Assembly: GCF_043575855.1 (NCBI RefSeq)
Contig: NZ_CP144375.1
Location: forward strand, 8,680,001-8,744,000
Direction: 5' to 3'
DNA from: Kutzneria buriramensis
GTDB taxonomy: Bacteria > Actinomycetota > Actinomycetes > Mycobacteriales > Pseudonocardiaceae
DNA length: 64,000 nucleotides
Each line of letters opens with the position of its first letter. Within the stretch, counting starts at the first letter, position 1. The notes beneath the pieces are model-generated. The model was given only the letters and a program-made list of their open reading frames with translations. It was not told where the DNA came from and did no database searches. This document shows, in pieces, positions 41,294 to 49,270 of this stretch. The translations under genes and the position numbers were made by a program.

Positions 41294-41340
41294 GGGAAGG
41301 ACGCCTTACCTGCAGTCAGCGAGGGTAAGGCGTCCTTCCC
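41294..41340. terminator. Perfect 17-bp hairpin after the PKS
   Basis: GGGAAGGACGCCTTACC (41294-41310) pairs exactly with 41324-41340 around a 13-base loop, 11 bases beyond the PKS stop and 37 before the thioesterase ATG. It could be a terminator or attenuator, or a dispersed repeat. Confidence 0.7.
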
Positions 41341-41377
41341 CGCATCAGCCCCGCCACACCGAGAGGATGTACCCGTC

Positions 41378-42130
41378 ATGTCAGGCGATGCCTGGATCCG
41401 CCGCTTCCACCCGGTGTCGGACGCCCCGACGCGGCTGGTCTGCTTCCCGCACGCGGGCGGCTCGGCGACCTTCTACTTCCCGGTCTCCCGGGCGCTGTCC
41501 CCGGCGATCGACGTGATCGCCATCCAGTACCCGGGCCGGCAGGACCGGCGCTCGGAGTCCTGTGTGGACTCCATCGGCGAGCTGGCCGACATCATCGCCG
41601 CCCACCTGGAGCCGCTGGCCGACAAGCCGATCTCCCTGTTCGGCCACAGCATGGGCGCGATGATCGCGTACGAGGTGGCCCGGCGCATGGAGAAGGGCGG
41701 CACCGCGCCGCTGACCCTGTTCGCCTCCGGCCGGCGCGCCCCGTCCCGCTACCGGGACGAGCGCATGCACCTGGCCAGCGACGACGGCCTGATCACCGAG
41801 CTCAAGTCGTTGTCCGGCACCGACTCCGCGGTGCTGGGCGACGAGGAGATCCTGCGGATGATCCTGCCGTCCGTCCGCAGCGACTACAAGGCCGTCGAGA
41901 CCTACCAGCACCAGGACGGGCCGCTGCTCAACTGCCCGGTCACCGTGCTCACCGGCGACAACGACCCCATGGTCACCATGGACGAGGCCGAGGCGTGGGC
42001 CGAGCACACCAACGGCCCCTTCGACCTGAAGGTGTACCCCGGCGGCCACTTCTTCATCAACGAGCACGCCGCCGCCGCGATGCGGCTGATCCGCGAGACC
42101 GCCGGAGTTCGGACTCCGCTGGCGGCCTGA
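41378..42130 (+). CDS. Type II thioesterase (PKS editing)
   Basis: A 250-residue alpha/beta hydrolase of the TEII family: PHAGGSA oxyanion region, GHSMGA nucleophile (Ser91), Asp in LTGDNDPM and His in GGHFF. Such enzymes hydrolyse misprimed or stalled acyl groups from PKS carrier domains. The ATG at 41378 follows GAGAGGATG by about 10 bases; an open frame upstream to 41183 runs over the PKS 3' end and is not used. Its position at the end of the PKS string marks the likely right edge of core polyketide genes. Confidence 0.93.
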   Translation: MSGDAWIRRFHPVSDAPTRLVCFPHAGGSATFYFPVSRALSPAIDVIAIQYPGRQDRRSESCVDSIGELADIIAAHLEPLADKPISLFGHSMGAMIAYEVARRMEKGGTAPLTLFASGRRAPSRYRDERMHLASDDGLITELKSLSGTDSAVLGDEEILRMILPSVRSDYKAVETYQHQDGPLLNCPVTVLTGDNDPMVTMDEAEAWAEHTNGPFDLKVYPGGHFFINEHAAAAMRLIRETAGVRTPLAA

Positions 42131-42142
42131 CCCACCAAGACG

Positions 42143-42175
42143 CGGCCGGTCCGGGAGAACCTCCCGGACCGGCCG
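42143..42175. terminator. Terminator after the type II thioesterase
   Basis: A 15-bp perfect stem (CGGCCGGTCCGGGAG and complement) around AAC, starting 12 bases after the thioesterase stop. Confidence 0.8.
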
Positions 42176-42230
42176 GAGCAGTACCCGTCCTGTTTCATCC
42201 GACCAAATCGGCCATCCTGCGCGGGCGAAA

Positions 42231-42264
42231 GCCGCGAACGCCGCCCGAGGGCGGCGTTCGCGGC
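42231..42264. terminator. Second hairpin, upstream of PqqD-like gene
   Basis: GCCGCGAACGCCGCCC (42231-42246) pairs perfectly over 16 bp with 42249-42264 around a 2-base centre. It lies 34 bases before the PqqD-like start. It may be a further terminator or shape the leader of that gene. Confidence 0.6.
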
Positions 42265-42297
42265 AGGACAGCGAGGTCACCGTAGAACCTGAGTGGG

Positions 42298-42573
42298 GTG
42301 CACGTGCCTGTGAAACCGACTGCCGGCGTCACCGCCGTGCTGCGTGGCGACGGCCGACTCGAACTGGTGTCGTCGACCACGGGCATCAGAATGCGGTGCG
42401 ACACCGTGGGAACGGCGATGTGGATCGCGCTTCGCCAGCACGGTGGCGACATCGAGACCGCGGCCAGAACGCTGGCCGGGGCGTGGCAGACCGATGCCAC
42501 CAACATCCGAGCCGACCTGGACCTGTGGGTCGACGAGCTGTGCGACGCCGGACTCGTCGGCGCCACACCGTAG
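42298..42573 (+). CDS. PqqD-like small protein (RiPP-recognition fold), orphan
   Basis: A 91-residue protein with the PqqD layout: N-terminal strands ending in an 'MRCDTVGTAMWIAL' helix entry, then helices with DIETAARTLAG and a 'LDLWVDELCDAGLV' C-terminal helix. PqqD folds bind leader peptides for radical-SAM or other modifying enzymes; MftB is one. No precursor peptide or partner enzyme lies beside it, and the true MftB is 7.5 kb away. Three in-frame GTG codons (42298, 42304, 42310) are possible starts. It might instead serve the neighbouring mycofactocin-type SDR or the cluster. Confidence 0.7.
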   Translation: MHVPVKPTAGVTAVLRGDGRLELVSSTTGIRMRCDTVGTAMWIALRQHGGDIETAARTLAGAWQTDATNIRADLDLWVDELCDAGLVGATP

Positions 42574-42621
42574 TGGGACGGACCGGGCACTGACCACAAG
42601 TGCCCGGTCCGAACTCGGCTG

Positions 42622-43470
42622 TCAGAAACCCAGCTTCACCAACGCGCCGCCGTCCACCTTCAGCTGAAGGCCCGTGACGTAGCGGGACTCGTCCGACACC
42701 AGGTACGTCACCGCGTGCGAGACGTCCGAGGGCTCCACGTAGGGGATCGGCATCGCCTGGAAGGCGACGAAACCCAGCTCCGCGTCCTCGCGGGTGGGCT
42801 CCTCCAGGTCCGGGCGGAAGGTCCTGTACATCGGGGCGCTGTGCAGCATTGCGGTGTTGCAGTTGGTGGGGTGCACCGCGTTCACGCGGGTGCCGCTCTG
42901 GGCCAGCTGGAGCGCCAGCGTGTTGACGTACTCGGCCAGCGTCTGCTTGGAGAAGCTGTAGCCGGCGCCGCCGGGGCCCTCCGGGCCGTTGCCGCCGCGG
43001 CCCGGGATCAGGCCGGCCGCCGAGCCGATGACCACAATGGACGAGCCGTCGGCCAGGTGCGGCAGGGCCGCGTGCACGGTGTTGATGGCGCCGACCAGGT
43101 TGATGTCCAGGGTGTCGGTGAAGGCCCGCACCGGGCGGCCCTGGCCGATCGGGCTGATGCCGGCGTTGGCCACGACCGAGTCCAGCCGGCCGAGTTCGGC
43201 CACGCCCTCCGCGATGGCCGTCTTCAGGGCCGCGTAGTCGCGCACGTCCGCCTTGCGGGTGACGATGCGCCGGCCCGTCTTCTCCACCAGGCGGGCCGTC
43301 TCCTCCAGGTCCTCGGCGGTGGCCATCGCGTACTCGGCGATCTCGACGTCCTCGCACAGGTCGATCGCGATGATGTCGGCGCCCTCCTCGGCCAGCCGCA
43401 CGGCGTGGCTGCGGCCCTGTCCCCGCGCGGCGCCGGTGATCGCCACGACCTTGTCTGCTACCCGGCCCAT
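42622..43470 (-). CDS. Mycofactocin-coupled short-chain dehydrogenase/reductase
   Basis: A 282-residue SDR with TGAARGQGRS dinucleotide motif, VANAGIS, catalytic Tyr/Lys in YSFSK and the long insertion after strand 2 (AIDLCEDVEIAEYAMATAED onward) that marks the mycofactocin-dependent SDR family. That family holds NAD(H) tightly and passes electrons to mycofactocin rather than exchanging NADH. It probably oxidises an alcohol, substrate unknown; it may tailor the macrolactam or serve general alcohol metabolism. GGGAGG lies 7 bases before ATG. It converges on the PqqD-like gene. Confidence 0.88.
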   Translation of the reverse strand: MGRVADKVVAITGAARGQGRSHAVRLAEEGADIIAIDLCEDVEIAEYAMATAEDLEETARLVEKTGRRIVTRKADVRDYAALKTAIAEGVAELGRLDSVVANAGISPIGQGRPVRAFTDTLDINLVGAINTVHAALPHLADGSSIVVIGSAAGLIPGRGGNGPEGPGGAGYSFSKQTLAEYVNTLALQLAQSGTRVNAVHPTNCNTAMLHSAPMYRTFRPDLEEPTREDAELGFVAFQAMPIPYVEPSDVSHAVTYLVSDESRYVTGLQLKVDGGALVKLGF

Positions 43471-43494
43471 CAGGCCCTCCCACTGGTTTTGTTT

Positions 43495-43525
43495 GTCACA
43501 GCCGAAATCGATTGTCGGCCGTGAC
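43495..43525. promoter_or_regulatory. Inverted repeat upstream of the SDR
   Basis: GTCACAGCCGA (43495-43505) and TCGGCCGTGAC (43515-43525) pair at 10 of 11 positions across a 9-base spacer, 24 bases before the SDR start on the minus strand. It is a plausible operator. The rest of the divergent gap to 43731 holds a second weak hairpin near 43542-43576 and no gene. Confidence 0.5.
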
Positions 43526-43731
43526 CCGTACGGGCCGCGAGCCCCCTTAGTGAAGCCACCAGTTCCACTAGGGGGATGACACCTGGGGTTGATTCGTGCA
43601 CACGGCGCGTAGTATTCGGTGGTTCCTGTTTACGGGGCAACAACAGGGGTTCTAGGGGTGTGAAAGCGTTCCCAGGGCGGTTACCTTCATCGGTAGGCCC
43701 TATCTCGCCGTCCCTATCGTGAGGAGCGCTC

Positions 43732-44163
43732 ATGGGTTCCCGGCCACCGATTCTCGTGGACACACTGCACACGCGGCTCCTGGTCAACAAGTACGTCGAA
43801 TGCTTCCGCTTCTACAACGCCGTGCTGCCCGAGCTGACCGGCGCCAAGCTGGCCAAGGGCGACGAGCAGTGGCCCTACGCGCGCTTCGACGTCGAGTTCC
43901 AGAAGCCGTACCTGGCCCTGATGAACCGCCAGGTGATGACCCCCGCCGCCGGCGCCGTCGAGTTCTCCCGCGCCGCCGGCGACGCCTCCCTGCTCTGCTT
44001 CCGCGTCGCCGACGTCGACGCCGCCCAGGAGACCTGCCTGGCCGCCGGCGCCACCGTCGTCGTGCCGGCCGCCGACGTCCCCGAGTGGGGCGAGGACACG
44101 CGCATCGCCCTCCTGCGCGACCCCGACGGCAACCTCATCGAGCTCCAGTCCTCCCCGGACTAA
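43732..44163 (+). CDS. VOC-superfamily (glyoxalase/bleomycin-resistance-like) protein
   Basis: A 143-residue protein with the two beta-alpha-beta3 halves of vicinal oxygen chelate proteins; the end reads LRDPDGNLIELQSSP, a hallmark with Glu as metal ligand. Members act as lyases, dioxygenases, isomerases or drug-binding resistance proteins; the substrate cannot be told. GAGGAG precedes the ATG by about 7 bases. It stands alone between divergent SDR and convergent protease genes. Confidence 0.85.
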   Translation: MGSRPPILVDTLHTRLLVNKYVECFRFYNAVLPELTGAKLAKGDEQWPYARFDVEFQKPYLALMNRQVMTPAAGAVEFSRAAGDASLLCFRVADVDAAQETCLAAGATVVVPAADVPEWGEDTRIALLRDPDGNLIELQSSPD

Positions 44164-44190
44164 CCCCCTTGCTGGGACGACGTGCACGTA

Positions 44191-44235
44191 CGTGACTGGC
44201 TCACTTGGCTCTGGCGACCGAGTGAGCCACTCACG
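44191..44235. terminator. Bidirectional hairpin between VOC gene and protease
   Basis: CGTGACTGGCTCACT (44191-44205) pairs with AGTGAGCCACTCACG (44221-44235) with one mismatch around a 15-base loop, between convergent gene ends. Confidence 0.65.
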
Positions 44236-44246
44236 TGCGCAAAGGG

Positions 44247-47200
44247 TCAGCTCACCACGTAGTGGTACGGCACGCGGGCGAGGACCTCGCCGGTGCCGAG
44301 CTGGGGGAGCGCGTTGCCGGCGGTGGTGGTCTTCGACAGCGGCACGGTGACGATGTTCAGGTGCCCGGACACCACCGAGCCGCTGGACGGCGGCGTGAAG
44401 GTGACGGTGATCGTCGCGGTGCCGCCGACCGGGATCGCCACTGGTGATCCGGGTTCCCGCACGGGGTCACCGGTGCTGGACGTGACGGCGGCGTCGAAGC
44501 CAGCAGTCACCATGGTGGCGGTGAGCTTGGCGTGACCGACCGGTGCCGGGGCAGCGCCGAAGGGACCGAAGGGCTGGACGGCGGTGCCCCACTCGCCGGG
44601 CCCGACGAAGCCGGTCGGTTCCTGAACCACCACCGTCGGATTGGCGGCATGGGGATCGCTGACGAGCTCGAAGCCGGCGGCAGGGCTCTGCGCGAGCAGC
44701 TGCATCGGCGTGCTCATGGTCGCGGCAAAGGTGATCTTGCTGGTCTCCGGCGGCACCAGGTAGTTCGGCCCGGCGATCGGCGGCACGTCGAACTCGGCGG
44801 GCCCGGAGTCGGGCGTCAGCGCCATCGGCAGCGTCTGCTGGGCAGTGGTCCGCGGATCGATGCCGACGGAAATCGGCTCCACACCGGTGTTGTGCACCGT
44901 CACGGCCACGGTGGTGGGCTTGCCGGCCGGCAACCTGAGCGGCAACGGATCGGCAGCCACCGACACCTGGTCGAACTGGATACGGCCGGTGAACGGCGTG
45001 GTGGTCGCAGTACCGCTGACCGGCCCCTGCACGACGATCACGTACCGCCAACGGCCGGGAATCGGGTCGGCGACGGTCAACTGGAGCCCGGCGCCCTTGG
45101 TGCTGTTGATGTCGGCGACCTCTCCGTGCGGGTCGACGAGCAGCCCGGCCACGACCCCGCCGCCGGCGGGGAACTGCGTGCTGACGTCGACATCCTTCTT
45201 GCCGACGGGCACGTCGAAGTCGTACGTGAGCGTCTGGCTGGGGGCGTTGGACCGCCCGTTGCCGCCGGTGATCGTGCCGGCGAACGTGTCACGCACGACG
45301 CTGCGCACAACCGCGCCGACGACGGTCCGCTGTCCGCCGGAACCGGAGAAGGCGACGTCGTAGTCGGCGTCGCCGCCGGACGCCGGGGTCGGCATGGTGA
45401 TCGCGACCGGCACGGTCTGGCCCGGCGCCAACGTCAGTGTCGACGGCGTCACCCGCCCGTACGGCGCGGTCTGCTCGGTGGTGGTCCGCAGCTGGACGTC
45501 GCCGGTGTAGCCGGCGGCGCTGGCCGGCGAAACGATCACCGCGGTCCACCTGCCGGCGACCGGCGACGGCACGTCGACGCCGGCGAAGTTCGCCGACACG
45601 GTGGCGCTCTGCGGCTGGCTGCTGGTCGCGAACGTGCCGTCGGGAGTGAGCAGGACCAGCACCGCCACGGGTGTGACGGAAGCGCCGTTGACGGTCTTGG
45701 CGTCGCCCTTCCACGCGATGCTCGCGGCCAGCCGCTGCGCGCCCGGCGGCACGTCGAAGGTCACCTTCTTGTACGCGCTGGCGGCGCCGGTGGTGCTCGC
45801 GTAGGTCGGCAAAGCTCGCGCGTCGAACGGGATGGTCTGCGTCTGGTCGCTCTGGGTACGGAAGGTGCGCCCGGCGGCGGAGACGGTGGTGGGCGTCTTG
45901 CCGGTGTTGGTCACGCGCACCAGTGCCGTGTGCGAAGTGCCCGGCGCGCCCTCGAACGTCACCTGGCTGGTGGACAGCGTGAACTGCCCCTGGCCACGGG
46001 CGGCGTCCACGGCCGTCCGCGCGTCGAGGAGCCCGGCCCCCTGCTCGTCACTGGGCATGCCGAGGTCATGCGCGGTGCCGGTGAGCAATTCCTTCACCAC
46101 CGCCGGAGTCGGAGTGCGGCCGTGGTGGGAATTGCGGTACGCCTGGATGACCAGCGCGGCGGTGCCGGCCGTGATCGGCGCGGATTCGCTGGTGCCGCCG
46201 AACAAAAGCAGGTCGGTCGGCTTCGGCGGGGTGTTGAAGTCGGTGCAGCCCGAGAACGCGGGCGCGCAGGCGGCCCAGTCGTCGTTGCCGGGCGCGACGA
46301 GGTCGATCGTGCGGCCGGCCTGGCTGATGCCGGACGAGGAGAACGGCGCGATGCCGTTGTCGAGCCACTTGCCGTTCGTCGACAGCGGCGTCCCGGTCGC
46401 CCCCGCCTGCATGGACGCCTGGAAGTTGGTGCTGGCGCCGACCGCGATCACCTGCGGGTCGGCGGCCAGGTTGGAGATGGTCGACGTGCCGCCGCTGTCG
46501 CCGGTCGCCGTGACCACGGTGACGCCGGCGCGCACGGCCTGGTCGTTGAACGCCCGCACGGCGGAGCGCGCGAGGTTGTCGGGGTAGACGTTCCCGCCGA
46601 GGGACTCGTTGATCACGTCGACGTGGTCGACGGTCACCGCGTAGTCGATCGCCTGGAGGATCGACGAGTCCGACGTGCCGTCCGGGTTGTCCCAGTTCAG
46701 CCCGACCAGGCTGGCGTCGGGCGCGACGCCGCGCAGCACGATGGTGCAGCCCGCCGGCAGCGGGTGCTTGGCGTTGACGAACTTGGACAGGTCGTGCACG
46801 ACGGTGCCCTGCGCCGCGATCATGGACGCGTCGCCGAAGGCCTCGCCCTCGGCCGTGGTCGTCTGCGTGCCGGTGCCGCTGAAGTCCTGGTAGTCGACGA
46901 ACACCGGGGAGCCGTCCGGACGGATGAAGTCCGGGGCGTGCGGGTCCATCTGGTCGCCGATGACGGCGACCTTCACGCCGGCGCCGGTCGCGATGTCGGC
47001 GGCGCTGGGCGTGCCGTCGGCGCTGGCGGCATGGACCGTGGCCAGCGCCTGCGGCTCCAGCAGCGGCTTGGCCGGGTCGGTCGGGCACAGCGCGTTCGGC
47101 GGCTGGAGGTTGGCCGCCTTCGGCTCGGCGGCGCCGCCGCTCGGCTTGCCAGCCGCGGGCTTGGCCACGGCGACCTTGCGGTCGGGCACGACGGTAGCCA

Positions 47201-47531
47201 CCGCAGGATCCCGGCTCAGCGCCGCGGCCTGCGCGCCGGTGACCGTCGCGGCGAAGGCGTTGCCGAGCGTGTAGTGCTCGACGTTGCGCGGCGCGGCGCC
47301 GGCGAGCCGCCCCAGCACGGCGTTCTGGGCGTCGTCGGCCTGCTGGCGGCGGCTGCCGGTGTCCTGCGGTGTGGCCGCCGCGGCGAGCTGGTCGGAGAGC
47401 ACCACGATCACCGGCTGCTGGCCGGTGTCGTCCGTGGCCGCGAGGGAACTGCCCGCCGGCGAGGTGGCGAGCAGGCCGCCGACCGTCACCGCCGCCAGCG
47501 CCAAACGCGCGTTTCGAGAGGAAAGCCTCAT
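44247..47531 (-). CDS. Secreted subtilisin/sedolisin-like serine protease, large
   Basis: A 1094-residue exported protein. Residues 1-32 form a signal peptide (MRLSSRNAR, hydrophobic core, AA end). A propeptide-like region (DQLAAAATPQ onward) precedes an S8-like core: serine in GGTSESAPITAG, with GVAPDASLVGL and ESLGGN as in subtilisins. The usual Asp motif VAVIDTG reads VAVIGDQ, HGTHVAG is absent and is replaced by GEAFGDASMIAAQG, and the oxyanion Asn region reads TATGDSGG. These changes recall sedolisins (S53: Glu and Asp four apart, Asp in the oxyanion hole). The C-terminal half holds several beta-sandwich domains. Start ATG 47531 is chosen for the signal peptide; the frame continues upstream without a good start. 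It has no evident link to either gene cluster. Confidence 0.85.
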   Translation of the reverse strand: MRLSSRNARLALAAVTVGGLLATSPAGSSLAATDDTGQQPVIVVLSDQLAAAATPQDTGSRRQQADDAQNAVLGRLAGAAPRNVEHYTLGNAFAATVTGAQAAALSRDPAVATVVPDRKVAVAKPAAGKPSGGAAEPKAANLQPPNALCPTDPAKPLLEPQALATVHAASADGTPSAADIATGAGVKVAVIGDQMDPHAPDFIRPDGSPVFVDYQDFSGTGTQTTTAEGEAFGDASMIAAQGTVVHDLSKFVNAKHPLPAGCTIVLRGVAPDASLVGLNWDNPDGTSDSSILQAIDYAVTVDHVDVINESLGGNVYPDNLARSAVRAFNDQAVRAGVTVVTATGDSGGTSTISNLAADPQVIAVGASTNFQASMQAGATGTPLSTNGKWLDNGIAPFSSSGISQAGRTIDLVAPGNDDWAACAPAFSGCTDFNTPPKPTDLLLFGGTSESAPITAGTAALVIQAYRNSHHGRTPTPAVVKELLTGTAHDLGMPSDEQGAGLLDARTAVDAARGQGQFTLSTSQVTFEGAPGTSHTALVRVTNTGKTPTTVSAAGRTFRTQSDQTQTIPFDARALPTYASTTGAASAYKKVTFDVPPGAQRLAASIAWKGDAKTVNGASVTPVAVLVLLTPDGTFATSSQPQSATVSANFAGVDVPSPVAGRWTAVIVSPASAAGYTGDVQLRTTTEQTAPYGRVTPSTLTLAPGQTVPVAITMPTPASGGDADYDVAFSGSGGQRTVVGAVVRSVVRDTFAGTITGGNGRSNAPSQTLTYDFDVPVGKKDVDVSTQFPAGGGVVAGLLVDPHGEVADINSTKGAGLQLTVADPIPGRWRYVIVVQGPVSGTATTTPFTGRIQFDQVSVAADPLPLRLPAGKPTTVAVTVHNTGVEPISVGIDPRTTAQQTLPMALTPDSGPAEFDVPPIAGPNYLVPPETSKITFAATMSTPMQLLAQSPAAGFELVSDPHAANPTVVVQEPTGFVGPGEWGTAVQPFGPFGAAPAPVGHAKLTATMVTAGFDAAVTSSTGDPVREPGSPVAIPVGGTATITVTFTPPSSGSVVSGHLNIVTVPLSKTTTAGNALPQLGTGEVLARVPYHYVVS

Positions 47532-47734
47532 GCGTGCACCGTCTCCGTGCGTCGAAATGAGCGTTCGCTGTCCAGATTCGCAAATCAATGCGTATCGGGT
47601 CGATCGCTGCACGCATATCACCCGGCGGGCGGAAGATCCGACCCTGCCGAGTGAAGAGGCAGTGTCCGCGATTCGTTCTCTCGGATATCGTCCCCGTTCC
47701 GGTCGTCGGCGACCGCTATTCCGGCGCGACGAAA

Positions 47735-47756
47735 CCGCCCCGCGGGCGCGGGGCGG
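47735..47756 (-). terminator. Terminator of the P450-ferredoxin unit
   Basis: A 9-bp stem CCGCCCCGC / GCGGGGCGG with a 4-base loop, followed on the minus strand by TTTCG, located just after the ferredoxin stop. The rest of 47532-47734 is the protease upstream region, with no gene seen. Confidence 0.7.
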
Positions 47757-47760
47757 CTCG

Positions 47761-47958
47761 TCAGTCGTTCTCTATCGTCAATGCGAACACGGGGCAACTC
47801 GCGGCGACGTCCTCGATCGCCTTCCGGCGCTCCTCGCCGGGCCGTTCCACCAGCACCAGCACCCGGCCGTCGTCCTCGTCCTGGTCGAAGATGTCCGGCA
47901 GCGTGAACGCGCACGCGCCGGAGCCGACGCAGCGCTCCCGGTCGTGGCGGATCCTCAC
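47761..47958 (-). CDS. 3Fe-4S ferredoxin, partner of the P450
   Basis: A 65-residue ferredoxin: CVGSGAC (Cys10, Cys16) and a late SCPV (Cys55), the three-cysteine pattern of 3Fe-4S ferredoxins that feed actinomycete P450s. The GTG start overlaps the P450 stop (GTGA), which indicates coupled translation. It accepts electrons from an unlinked reductase and passes them to the P450. Confidence 0.92.
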   Translation of the reverse strand: MRIRHDRERCVGSGACAFTLPDIFDQDEDDGRVLVLVERPGEERRKAIEDVAASCPVFALTIEND

Positions 47959-49184
47959 CAGGTCACCGGCAGCGAGTACAGGCCGTAGATCAGCTGGTCG
48001 TGCTTGAACTCCAGCTCCTCGACCGGCGCGGCCAGCCGCAGTTCGGGGATCCGGCGGAACAGCGTGCTGAACACGCAGTCCAGCTCGACCCGGACCAGGT
48101 TGGCGCCCGGGCACTGGTGGTTGCCGTGGCCGAAGGCCAGGTGCCCCTTGGCGTCCCGGTGGATGTCGAGCTCGTCCGGGTTCGCGAAGAACCGGTCGTC
48201 CCGGTTGGCCGAGCCGTTCAGCGCGATGATGCCCTCGCCCGCGCGGATCAGCACGCCGCCGATCTCCACGTCCTTGGTGGCCACCCGGGCCGTGGCCGAG
48301 TCGGAGATGCTCAGGTAGCGCAGCAGCTCCTCGATCGCCCTCGGCATCAGCGACGGGTCGGCCTTGACCTGGGCCAGCTGCTCGGGGTTCTGCAGCAGCG
48401 CGACCGTGCCCAGCCCGATGATGTTGGCGGTGGTGTCGAAGCCGCCGAACAGCAGCATCCGGGCCAGCGCCACGATGTCGTTGTGCTCCAGCTCCTGGGT
48501 CACCTTGTTCTTGATGATCACTCGGCTGAGCACGTCGTCGCCGGGGGTCTCGGTCTTCTGCGCGACCAGGCCCTGGAGGTGCATCTCCATCTCGTACTGG
48601 GCGGCGCCCATCTCCTCCGGGCTGATGTCCCGGTTGACCATCTGCTCGGCGTAGTGGCGGAAGAAGCCGACGTTGTCCGGGGCGACGCCGATCAGGTCGC
48701 AGAACACCAGCGACGGCACCGGAACCGCGAGCTCCTGGATCAGGTCGACCGGGCCGCCCTTGGCCAGCATCGCGGTGATGTGCTCGTCGGTGACCTCCTG
48801 GATGCGCGGCCGCAGGGCCTGCATGCGCCGCGCCGTCAGCTCCGGGATCAGCGCGCGGCGGCGCACGGTGTGGTCCGGCGGGTCCATCGCGACCAGCGGC
48901 AGCTCCAGCGACTCCAGGACCTCCGGCGGCAGCGGCACCTGCAGCGGGTAGCCGGGCAGCTTCCAGTTGGAGCTCATGTCCGGGCTGCCCAGCACCTGCC
49001 GCACCTGCTCGTGCTGGGTGACGACCCAGACCTGCTTGCCGGACACGCGAAGCGTCACCCTGCTGACCGACTGCTCCTCCCGCAGCCTCGCGTACTCCGG
49101 GGGCGGGCTGAGCGGGCACCGGCTGCGGCTGAGCGGAAAGGCCGGCGGCGCCTCGACGGGGGCGGTGGTGACTTCGGCGGTCAT
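47955..49184 (-). CDS. Cytochrome P450 monooxygenase
   Basis: A 409-residue soluble bacterial P450. The haem loop is FGHGNHQCPG (Cys about 358), the I-helix oxygen-activating motif GGFDTT, and ExxR is in EELLR. The N-terminus resembles CYP105/107-type biosynthetic P450s, but I cannot assign a family. It is paired with a ferredoxin and lies 5.8 kb beyond the last polyketide gene, so it may hydroxylate or epoxidise the macrolactam; equally it may be unrelated. AGAGGTAG precedes the ATG. Confidence 0.93.
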   Translation of the reverse strand: MTAEVTTAPVEAPPAFPLSRSRCPLSPPPEYARLREEQSVSRVTLRVSGKQVWVVTQHEQVRQVLGSPDMSSNWKLPGYPLQVPLPPEVLESLELPLVAMDPPDHTVRRRALIPELTARRMQALRPRIQEVTDEHITAMLAKGGPVDLIQELAVPVPSLVFCDLIGVAPDNVGFFRHYAEQMVNRDISPEEMGAAQYEMEMHLQGLVAQKTETPGDDVLSRVIIKNKVTQELEHNDIVALARMLLFGGFDTTANIIGLGTVALLQNPEQLAQVKADPSLMPRAIEELLRYLSISDSATARVATKDVEIGGVLIRAGEGIIALNGSANRDDRFFANPDELDIHRDAKGHLAFGHGNHQCPGANLVRVELDCVFSTLFRRIPELRLAAPVEELEFKHDQLIYGLYSLPVTW

Positions 49185-49270
49185 GAGTGCTACCTCTCGA
49201 TCGGGTGCGAGCGCCTCACGGACGGTCCTCGCCGGTACGGTCGGCCATCGACACCGGGCATTGTCAGCCC

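Noticed and set aside
47532..47621. Upstream extension of the protease by 30 codons
   Set aside because: It would bury the signal peptide; ATG 47531 directly begins a typical leader.
44532..47654. A 1040-codon plus-strand frame over the protease
   Set aside because: No recognisable fold; Arg/Gly-rich shadow of the secreted protease, which has a signal peptide and serine motif.
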